In this document: positions 7,748 through 13,584 of the stretch, one piece after another
Position numbering within the stretch: the first letter of the stretch is position 1
Layout of the letters: each line of letters starts with the position of its first letter
Assembly: GCF_023229105.1 (NCBI RefSeq)
Contig: NZ_JALNZY010000031.1
Coordinates: 1-20,661 of the forward strand
DNA length: 20,661 nt
DNA from: Sulfurimonas sp.
GTDB lineage: Bacteria > Campylobacterota > Campylobacteria > Campylobacterales > Sulfurimonadaceae
Reading direction: 5' to 3'
Notes under the pieces: generated by a model
Database searches by the model: none
Seen by the model: the letters and a program-made list of their open reading frames with translations, nothing else
Told to the model about the DNA's origin: nothing
Made by a program: the position numbers and the translations under genes

Positions 7748-7783
7748 AAAAAAATATCAAAACTAACTATAAGCCATTATGTG

Positions 7784-7789
7784 TATAAT
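7784..7789 (+). promoter_or_regulatory. Probable hisF operon -10 promoter element
   Basis: TATAAT lies 26 nt upstream of the hisF start, in AT-rich sequence with no clear -35 box, as is common for the main sigma factor of Campylobacterota. It would start transcription near 7796, leaving a short leader that contains the AAAGGTAG ribosome binding site. Confidence 0.5.
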
Positions 7790-7815
7790 TTCACTATATA
7801 ACAAAAGGTAGAGTT

Positions 7816-8574
7816 TTGAACTATTTTGCAAAAAGAATTATTCCATGTCTTGATGTTAAAGATGGACGCGTTGTCAAAGGTGTCAACTTTGTTGGACTCA
7901 AAGATGCGGGTGATCCCGTAGAAGTCGCAAAAAGATATAATGAAGAGGGTGCTGACGAAATTACATTTTTGGATATTACTGCTTCAAGCGACAACCGCGA
8001 TACTATCGTAGATATAGTAGCCCAAGTTGCACGTGAAATCTTTATCCCCTTAACGGTCGGGGGAGGAATTAGAAAACTTGATGATATATACAAGCTTTTA
8101 AATGTCGGATGCGACAAAGTAAGCATAAACTCTGCAGCAATTAAAAGACCCCAGCTTATAAATGAAGGTGCAAAAAGATTTGGCTCACAGTGTATAGTTA
8201 CGGCAATAGATGTTAAAAAAACAGGCGAGAAATATAACGTCTATCTTAACGGCGGTCGTGTTGATACAGGTATAGATGCACTAGAGTGGGCAAAAGAGGT
8301 AGCTGATCGCGGATGCGGGGAAATACTTCTGACCTCGATGGATGCAGACGGCACAAAGGCGGGATTTGAACTTAACATAACTCAGCAGATAAGTCGAGCT
8401 GTCAATATTCCAGTTATCGCAAGTGGCGGAGCGGGAACTATGCAACATATAAAAGAGGCGTTTTTACATGGTGCGGATGCAGCACTTGCGGCAAGTATTT
8501 TTCACTATAAAGAGATAGATATTATGGATTTAAAACGCTATCTTCATGATAATAACATACCGGTAAGATTGTAA
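7816..8574 (+). CDS. hisF: Imidazole glycerol phosphate synthase, cyclase subunit HisF
   Basis: A 252-residue (beta/alpha)8-barrel enzyme. With the glutaminase HisH it converts PRFAR and ammonia into imidazole glycerol phosphate and AICAR, linking histidine and purine synthesis. The N-terminal signature RIIPCLDVKDGRVVKGVNF includes D13, and AIDVKK includes D132; these match the two catalytic aspartates of the family (D11 and D130 in Thermotoga HisF). The phosphate-binding segments VGGGI and ASGGAGT are present. The start is TTG at 7816, supported by AAAGGTAG at 7804-7811 and by alignment of RIIPCLDV to the usual N-terminus. hisH and the rest of the his pathway are not in the window. It is the first gene of a plus-strand run with the nucleoside-phosphorylase-like gene (10-bp gap) and rlmN. 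Confidence 0.96.
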   Translation: MNYFAKRIIPCLDVKDGRVVKGVNFVGLKDAGDPVEVAKRYNEEGADEITFLDITASSDNRDTIVDIVAQVAREIFIPLTVGGGIRKLDDIYKLLNVGCDKVSINSAAIKRPQLINEGAKRFGSQCIVTAIDVKKTGEKYNVYLNGGRVDTGIDALEWAKEVADRGCGEILLTSMDADGTKAGFELNITQQISRAVNIPVIASGGAGTMQHIKEAFLHGADAALAASIFHYKEIDIMDLKRYLHDNNIPVRL

Positions 8575-8584
8575 AGATGCGCTT

Positions 8585-9130
8585 ATGATAATTTGTGCAG
8601 GAAACAGCGAAACCTTTAATTTTGCTACTCCTATGGGAGTAGGGCTAATTGAGATTGCTATAAATCTAACAAGACTTTGCCTATTTGACAAACCTGAATT
8701 TTTACTCTTTGTCGGAAGTGCGGGAAGTTATGGGGAGCATCAGATATTTGATATTATTGAGTCCAAAACAGCTTCAAATATTGAACTTGGATTTTTAAAC
8801 AATGACGCATACACCCCCCTTGATAATGTAATATCAACTAACACAGATAAAACAAAAAGGGATGTTATAGTTAACTCATCAAACTATATCTCCACAAATG
8901 AAGAGCTAACAAAAAGGTTTTTAAAACTCGGTGTATATATAGAAAATATGGAGTTTTTCGCTGTTTTAAAGGTAGCTCAAGAGTTTAATATTCCAGCCGG
9001 CGGACTCTTTTGTATAACAAACTACACTAACAAAAATGCGCATGAAGATTTTTTAAAGAATCATGAAGAAGCAAAAAAAATTCTAGGGACGCATGTAAAA
9101 AAAAGAGTTATGGAGCTTACTAAAAAATGA
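8585..9130 (+). CDS. Short nucleoside phosphorylase/nucleosidase-superfamily protein
   Basis: A 181-residue protein of the PNP/UDP phosphorylase (MTAN/PNP) fold. Visible signatures are GSAGSYG (44-50, the usual GTAGG-type loop) and ENMEFFAVLKVAQEF (120-134), matching the VEMEAAA motif where the second Glu contacts ribose. It is shorter than typical MTAN or futalosine hydrolase proteins (about 230 residues). The usual catalytic Asp of the RAISD motif is Asn here (N146 in CITNYTN). Hydrolase or phosphorylase activity on purine nucleosides is possible but unproven; trimeric PNPs do use an Asn in the base-binding site. The gene lies 10 bp after hisF, and its TGA overlaps the rlmN ATG by 4 nt (ATGA). 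Translational coupling to rlmN is therefore likely. Confidence 0.75.
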   Translation: MIICAGNSETFNFATPMGVGLIEIAINLTRLCLFDKPEFLLFVGSAGSYGEHQIFDIIESKTASNIELGFLNNDAYTPLDNVISTNTDKTKRDVIVNSSNYISTNEELTKRFLKLGVYIENMEFFAVLKVAQEFNIPAGGLFCITNYTNKNAHEDFLKNHEEAKKILGTHVKKRVMELTKK

Positions 9131-10197
9131 AACCCTCACTTCTTGATTTTAAGCTCACAGGGCTTCAAGCGATTGTAAAACCCTCATTTAGATCTAAGCA
9201 GATTTACAGCTGGCTCTATCATAACTACGCACAAAACTTTGAGGAGATGAAAAACATACCAAAAGCACTCAAGGATGAGTTAGCAGAAAAATTTGTTGTA
9301 AATCCTCTAAAAATAGTAAAAAAAGAGTCCTCTATCGACGGCACAATCAAGTACCTCTTTGAACTTCAAGACGGCAAAACTATAGAAACAGTATGGCTGA
9401 AGATGAAAGAGGAGATTAGGGATGAGAGTGGGAATCTTACTCAAGAGGCAAAATATACCATCTGCGTATCCACGCAGGTAGGCTGTAAAGTCGGTTGTGC
9501 TTTTTGCTTAACGGCAAAAGGTGGTTTTACAAGAGATCTCACTGCCGGAGAGATTGTAGGACAGGTTGTGGCTCTAAAGCGGGATAATGAGCATAAACAC
9601 AACAGAATGATAAATATAGTCTATATGGGAATGGGTGAGCCTCTGGATAACCTTGAAAATTTAGCAAAAGCCATAGAGATATTTAAAGAAGACGACGGAC
9701 TTTGTATATCAGGTAAACGCCAAACCGTATCTACAAGCGGTCTTAGCAACAAGATAGATAGGCTAGGGGAGATGGATTTAGGCGTACATATTGCCATCTC
9801 TCTTCACGCGGTTGATGATAAACTTAGAACAGAGCTTATCCCTATGAATAAGGCTCATAATATATCTTCCATTATAGAAGCGGTTAAGCGCTTTCCTATA
9901 GATACTAGAAAAAGAGTTATGTTTGAATATTTGGTCATAAAAGATAAAAACGATGATATAGCCTCTGCTAAAAAGCTTGTAAAACTACTCTCAGGCATAA
10001 AAGCAAAGGTAAACCTTATCTACTTTAATCCTTACCCAGGAACGGAGTATGAGAGACCTACAAAAAGCGATATGATAACTTTTCAGGAGTATCTGGTAAA
10101 TCATGGTCTTTTGTGTACTATTCGTGATTCTAAAGGAATAGACATAAGTGCTGCATGTGGACAATTAAAAGAGAAAACACAAGGTGACCTATCATGA
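9127..10197 (+). CDS. rlmN: Dual-specificity 23S rRNA/tRNA adenine-C2 methyltransferase RlmN
   Basis: A 356-residue radical SAM enzyme that methylates C2 of A2503 in 23S rRNA and A37 in some tRNAs. The 4Fe-4S cluster motif CKVGCAFC uses C120, C124 and C127. C113 and C344 (in DISAACGQL) match the two catalytic cysteines of E. coli RlmN (C118 and C355), with constant offset through the cluster. The GMGEP segment (YMGMGEPLDN) is present. The start overlaps the upstream nucleoside-phosphorylase-like gene by 4 nt, and the stop overlaps the following 31-codon gene by 4 nt. Confidence 0.97.
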   Translation: MKPSLLDFKLTGLQAIVKPSFRSKQIYSWLYHNYAQNFEEMKNIPKALKDELAEKFVVNPLKIVKKESSIDGTIKYLFELQDGKTIETVWLKMKEEIRDESGNLTQEAKYTICVSTQVGCKVGCAFCLTAKGGFTRDLTAGEIVGQVVALKRDNEHKHNRMINIVYMGMGEPLDNLENLAKAIEIFKEDDGLCISGKRQTVSTSGLSNKIDRLGEMDLGVHIAISLHAVDDKLRTELIPMNKAHNISSIIEAVKRFPIDTRKRVMFEYLVIKDKNDDIASAKKLVKLLSGIKAKVNLIYFNPYPGTEYERPTKSDMITFQEYLVNHGLLCTIRDSKGIDISAACGQLKEKTQGDLS

Positions 10198-10289
10198 GCT
10201 ATATAGAGATATTTCAAATCATCTTTTTAGTAGCTGTTTTTACAATAGGCGTGATAGGCTTCATAAAAGCTGCAACAAAAGATGACTAA
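10194..10289 (+). CDS. 31-residue single-pass membrane peptide coupled to rlmN
   Basis: A short gene starting MSYIEIFQIIFLVAVF and ending IKAATKDD. It encodes one hydrophobic segment (about residues 5-24) and a charged C-terminal tail. The start ATG overlaps the rlmN stop as ATGA, and AAGGTGA lies 7 nt upstream within rlmN. Both points favour real translation. From memory C. jejuni has a small hydrophobic protein gene (Cj1714) directly after its rlmN homologue (Cj1713), which would support conservation. The function is unknown. Confidence 0.6.
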   Translation: MSYIEIFQIIFLVAVFTIGVIGFIKAATKDD

Positions 10290-10330
10290 AATGTTATCAT
10301 AACAATTATAATCTATTTAAGGAGACAACA

Positions 10331-10570
10331 ATGGCTTACAAAAAAACAAACTCAGACAGAATAAAAAGGATTTACCAACTTTGTGAGGATCACTTTGGAG
10401 GCGTTCGTTTTGTGGGAGTGAAATACCATAAAAAAGTGGGATGGCTTGCAAAGGTACAATTTGATGATGGTTTTGAAAGTCTTACCGCTGATGGTGAAAC
10501 AAGCACTGAAGCTATTCGTAATCTAAAAAATCGTGTTAAAAAAATCATCAAAAGATACAATGCAGTTTAG
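10331..10570 (+). CDS. Small basic protein of unknown function (79 residues)
   Basis: Not recognised. The protein begins MAYKKTNSDRIKRIYQL, has a central part suggesting short beta-strands (VRFVGVKYHKK, WLAKVQFDDGF), and ends in a very basic helix (RNLKNRVKKIIKRYNAV). The charge would suit nucleic acid binding, but no known motif is seen. Translation is well supported: AAGGAG at 10319-10324 is followed by the ATG. A TATAAT at 10307-10312 precedes it; if this is a promoter the leader would be only about 12 nt, so read-through from rlmN may matter too. A hairpin terminator follows. Confidence 0.8.
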   Translation: MAYKKTNSDRIKRIYQLCEDHFGGVRFVGVKYHKKVGWLAKVQFDDGFESLTADGETSTEAIRNLKNRVKKIIKRYNAV

Positions 10571-10596
10571 TATAGACTACTTTTTACTCTACAACA

Positions 10597-10625
10597 AAAC
10601 GACCAACACACCAGGGAGGTCGTTT
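10597..10625 (+). terminator. Hairpin terminator after the 79-residue gene
   Basis: AAACGACC (10597-10604) pairs perfectly with GGTCGTTT (10618-10625) around a 13-nt loop, 26 nt after the stop codon. The T tract is short (TTTAT). It probably ends the hisF-rlmN-side transcript. Confidence 0.6.
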
Positions 10626-10734
10626 ATAAGTATAATGATACCCTACATAAATAAATAGCTCCTAAAAATCTCAATTTTACTCTTAAAAAAAAATTTATTA
10701 TAAAAAAATACTCTTACTTTCTTCTAAATGTGCA

Positions 10735-10765
10735 CTATTCACACATTGTTGTAATGTGTGAATAG
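10735..10765. repeat. Perfect 13-bp inverted repeat, 5-nt loop
   Basis: CTATTCACACATT (10735-10747) and AATGTGTGAATAG (10753-10765) are perfectly complementary around GTTGT. No T tract follows on either strand, so it is not a standard terminator. It could be an operator for a dimeric regulator, a small RNA stem, or the end of a degraded element. Confidence 0.7.
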
Positions 10766-10804
10766 AATAGAGAATAATTTTAAAGAATTTGAAAATTTCC
10801 ATCT

Positions 10805-10856
10805 GACTTAAGAATAATTTTATATAAATATTTGCTTAATCTAAAATAATTAAGTC
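10805..10856. repeat. Imperfect AT-rich inverted repeat
   Basis: GACTTAA (10805-10811) pairs with TTAAGTC (10850-10856). The pairing extends imperfectly inward (AATAATTTTA against TAAAATAATT), giving a possible 52-nt hairpin. Its function is unknown. Confidence 0.45.
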
Positions 10857-10911
10857 TGCTCGAAACCCATGTTTTAGGGGGTTATGGCAATTTTAGCCGT
10901 GATTGCTATAT
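10857..10911. other. Candidate structured intergenic element or small RNA
   Basis: This is markedly more GC-rich than its surroundings and contains two nested pairings: AACCC (10864-10868) with GGGTT (10879-10883), and GCAAT (10887-10891) with ATTGC (10902-10906). A run of eight A follows at about 10910-10918, which on the minus strand is a T tract at the 5' side. No known riboswitch or RNA family was recognised. It may be one copy of a dispersed intergenic repeat; this is inference. Confidence 0.3.
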
Positions 10912-11081
10912 AAAAAAAAGAAATGTCTCCGAAAGCTCTATAAAGTTATTCACATAGATTCTCTGTTTGGCTTGTATATGAAGAATAGAAAGCTCTTCTT
11001 TGTTCAAAAAAAATTCTACACTATTTTTAATTATTTGAAATCTAATCCTATAACTATAAACTTACGCTATCGCATATCTAT

Positions 11082-12005
11082 CTATTTTTTATCAATCTGC
11101 ATGTTCTCAAAACAAACTTTTTCAAAATCTACATTGCTTTTTATCTGATACTCTTTTCCATATAACTCAAATTTTAATTCACTCGCATGTAAAAGCAATC
11201 TTCTTGCACCACTTATGCCTACTCTTGTCTCACGATCTAATTCTCTATCAAGATACTTTACTATATTTGCTTCGCTCTGTCCATAAACTGGATCACCAAC
11301 TATAGGATGTTTCACATGAAACATATGTACTCTTATCTGATGCTGTCTTCCAGTATGTGGAGAGCACTCTACCAAAGTAGTATTTGAATCAGGAAAGTAT
11401 TTCAAAGGCTTTACATGTGTCAATGATTTCTTTCCATTCTTATCAACTTTTACCACCATTCTTATAAGCGCGCTCTTTTCATCATCATATCTTAGTAGAG
11501 GAGCGTCAATCTCTAACATGTCTTTTAACTCCCCGTGAACCATTGCAAGATACTTCTTTTTCATCTCTCTTTCTTGAAACATCATCTTCAAATCAATTTC
11601 ACTCTTTTTATCTCTACCGCAAAGAACTAGCCCGCTTGTCTCTTGATCTATTCTATGGGCAATGTTTGCATCTATTCCGTATTGTGCCTTTAGCTCATCG
11701 ATAAGAGAGTAGGGAGTGTATCTATTTTGAGGATGGATAAGCATCCCGCTTGGCTTATCAAAGACTACAAAGCTCTCATACTCTACAAAAGCTTTTAAAC
11801 CTTTTGTAATCGGCTCAAAACTTATGAACTCTATTTCACCCTCTATCTCTTTTGAGGAGACATCCATAACTTCGCCATTTATAAGCAGTCGGCCTTTGGC
11901 TATAAACCGTTGCGCCTCTTTTTGCGTATAACCAAGTTCTCTTACAAGAAAAACAAAGGCTCTCTGCTTTTCCTCTACAAATATTTTTTTTAAAACAAAC
12001 GGCAA
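11082..12005 (-). CDS. RluA-family 23S rRNA/tRNA pseudouridine synthase
   Basis: A 307-residue enzyme that isomerises uridine to pseudouridine in rRNA or tRNA. An S4-type RNA-binding domain (about 14-62, including EAQRFIAKGRLLINGE) precedes the catalytic domain with HRIDQETSG (117-125), where D120 is the catalytic aspartate. The downstream segment TGRQHQIRVH is also typical. This layout is that of RluC/RluD-type proteins; which uridines it modifies cannot be read from sequence. The start is TTG at 12005 with AAAGGA about 9 nt upstream; no ATG lies near the N-terminus. It is divergent from purB across a 100-bp shared promoter region. Codons 228-233 (MFHVKH) contain a perfect copy of the parS-like palindrome. 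From memory the same pseudouridine synthase-purB-nrdA order occurs in C. jejuni (Cj0022c-Cj0024). Confidence 0.92.
   Translation of the reverse strand: MPFVLKKIFVEEKQRAFVFLVRELGYTQKEAQRFIAKGRLLINGEVMDVSSKEIEGEIEFISFEPITKGLKAFVEYESFVVFDKPSGMLIHPQNRYTPYSLIDELKAQYGIDANIAHRIDQETSGLVLCGRDKKSEIDLKMMFQEREMKKKYLAMVHGELKDMLEIDAPLLRYDDEKSALIRMVVKVDKNGKKSLTHVKPLKYFPDSNTTLVECSPHTGRQHQIRVHMFHVKHPIVGDPVYGQSEANIVKYLDRELDRETRVGISGARRLLLHASELKFELYGKEYQIKSNVDFEKVCFENMQIDKK
11307..11324. promoter_or_regulatory. parS-like ParB binding site (site 2, inside the pseudouridine synthase gene)
   Basis: ATGTTTCACATGAAACAT is the exact reverse complement of the 18-mer at 7730-7747. It matches the parS consensus TGTTTCACGTGAAACA at 15 of 16 inner positions. 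On the minus strand it reads as codons for MFHVKH within the pseudouridine synthase, so both protein and site are accommodated. Confidence 0.75.
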
Positions 12006-12105
12006 ATTTTAATCCTTTATAAGTCTAAATTTTGTAAAATGAATTACTTTTAATTGTGCGAATTTTAACACAAAAATATAAGATAATAATCAGAAGGTAG
12101 CATAT

Positions 12106-13437
12106 ATGATCGAGAGATACGCAAGAGAAGAGATGAGTTCTAAATGGACGATGCAGGCAAAATATCAAGCTTGGCTTGATGTTGAAAAAGCTGTTGTTAA
12201 AGCATGGAACAGATTGGGACTTATTCCTGATGAAGATGCACAAAAGATTGTTAAAAACGCAGGCTTTGACATTCAGAGAATAGATGAGATTGAAGCTGTA
12301 ACTCGCCATGACCTTATTGCTTTTACTACAAGCGTATCTGAAACACTCGGCGAAGAGAGCAGATGGTTTCACTACGGTATGACAAGCTCCGATACGGTTG
12401 ATACAGCAGTAGCACTTCAGATGAAAAGCTCTTTGGAGTTAATCATCAAAGACGTTAAGATGCTAATGGAGTCTATCAAAAAAAGAGCAATGGAACATAA
12501 GATGACTCTTATGGTAGGACGAAGCCATGGCATACATGGGGAACCTATAACATTTGGTCTTGTGTTAGCTGTTTGGTATGATGAGATGGCAAGGCATCTG
12601 GAAAATTTGGAACAAACACTTGATGTTATAAGTGTGGGACAAGTTAGCGGAGCGATGGGCAACTTTGCTCATGCACCTCTTGAGCTTGAAGAGTATACAT
12701 GTGAAGAGCTAGGACTCAAACCTGCACCTGCTTCAAATCAAGTAATTCAGCGCGACCGTTATGCAAGACTTGCTACTGCATTAGCTCTTATGGCAAGCTC
12801 TATTGAGAAGTTTGCCATTCAAGTTCGCCACTGGCAAAGAACAGAAGTATATGAGTGTGAAGAGTATTTTGCAAAAGGTCAAAAAGGTTCATCCGCAATG
12901 CCTCATAAACGAAATCCTATACTAACAGAAAATATAACAGGTTTAGCTAGAATGGTTAGAGCATATGCTATCCCTGCGATGGAGAATGTTGCTCTTTGGC
13001 ATGAGAGAGATATCAGTCACTCTTCAACTGAGAGATTCTGGCTTCCTGATAGTTTTATTACGAGTGACTTTATGCTTCACCGCATGAACAACGTTATAGC
13101 AAACCTAACTGTTTATCCCCAGAATATGATGAAAAATTTAAATCTTACAGGCGGACTTGTCTTTTCCCAAAGAGTGCTTTTAGAACTTCCGCTTAAAGGT
13201 GTAAGCCGTGAAGATGCTTATAGAATTGTTCAAAGAAATGCAATGAAAGTCTGGGAAGAGATTCAACAAGGCAAACCAACTACAAATGAAAATGGCGAAT
13301 CACTTTATCTAAATCATCTCTTAGCAGACGAGGAGTTGAGAAGTTCACTAAGCGAAGAAGCAATCCGTGAATGTTTCAATTATGACTACTATACAAAAAA
13401 TGTAGATAGAATTTTTGATAGAGTTTTCAGAAAATAA
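12106..13437 (+). CDS. purB: Adenylosuccinate lyase
   Basis: A 443-residue fumarase/aspartase-superfamily enzyme that acts twice in purine synthesis: it splits SAICAR to AICAR and adenylosuccinate to AMP, releasing fumarate. The superfamily signature GSSAMPHKRNP is at 261-271; the flexible-loop serine (S262/S263) is the catalytic acid/base. The conserved segments GMTSSDTVDTA and RSHGIHGEP, the latter with the catalytic histidine region, are both present. The start is fixed by AGAAGG at 12092-12097 before the ATG, and MIERYAREEM is a typical N-terminus. nrdA follows on the same strand after 147 bp. Confidence 0.97.
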   Translation: MIERYAREEMSSKWTMQAKYQAWLDVEKAVVKAWNRLGLIPDEDAQKIVKNAGFDIQRIDEIEAVTRHDLIAFTTSVSETLGEESRWFHYGMTSSDTVDTAVALQMKSSLELIIKDVKMLMESIKKRAMEHKMTLMVGRSHGIHGEPITFGLVLAVWYDEMARHLENLEQTLDVISVGQVSGAMGNFAHAPLELEEYTCEELGLKPAPASNQVIQRDRYARLATALALMASSIEKFAIQVRHWQRTEVYECEEYFAKGQKGSSAMPHKRNPILTENITGLARMVRAYAIPAMENVALWHERDISHSSTERFWLPDSFITSDFMLHRMNNVIANLTVYPQNMMKNLNLTGGLVFSQRVLLELPLKGVSREDAYRIVQRNAMKVWEEIQQGKPTTNENGESLYLNHLLADEELRSSLSEEAIRECFNYDYYTKNVDRIFDRVFRK

Positions 13438-13550
13438 ATGACATAATTGCGCTAATATCTTTTTAACACAAACCAAAAGTTAAAATGAATATAAGAGACA
13501 ATCTATTCAATACAAATATCAAAATTACAACCGGCACAGGGTATTTTACT

Positions 13551-13556
13551 TATACT
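13551..13556 (+). promoter_or_regulatory. Possible nrdA -10 promoter element
   Basis: TATACT in the purB-nrdA gap would start transcription near 13563, just upstream of AGGAA (13575-13579) and the nrdA ATG. No good -35 box is at the usual distance. Read-through from purB is also possible. Confidence 0.35.
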
Positions 13557-13584
13557 CACGCTTCTGTATAACCTAGGAAACTAA

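Larger units (their letters stand above)
10626..11081. other. Gene-free stretch with inverted repeats
   Basis: Apart from the terminator at its left edge, the 511 bp between the 79-residue gene and the pseudouridine synthase gene hold no credible gene. The only ORF (from about 10903) has no ribosome binding site, is rich in Lys, Phe and Tyr codons from AT-rich DNA, and runs into the oppositely oriented coding region. Three structured elements, listed separately, lie at 10735-10765, 10805-10856 and 10864-10906. Sequence from 10912 to 11081 is AT-rich with nothing further recognised. Confidence 0.6.

Noticed and set aside
10903..11148. 81-codon plus-strand ORF
   Set aside because: No ribosome binding site, composition of AT-rich non-coding DNA, and antisense overlap with the 3' end of the pseudouridine synthase gene.
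13485..13571. 28-codon ORF between purB and nrdA (MNIRDNLFNTNIK...)
   Set aside because: No convincing ribosome binding site, no recognisable features, and its end overlaps the likely nrdA promoter; cannot be supported.
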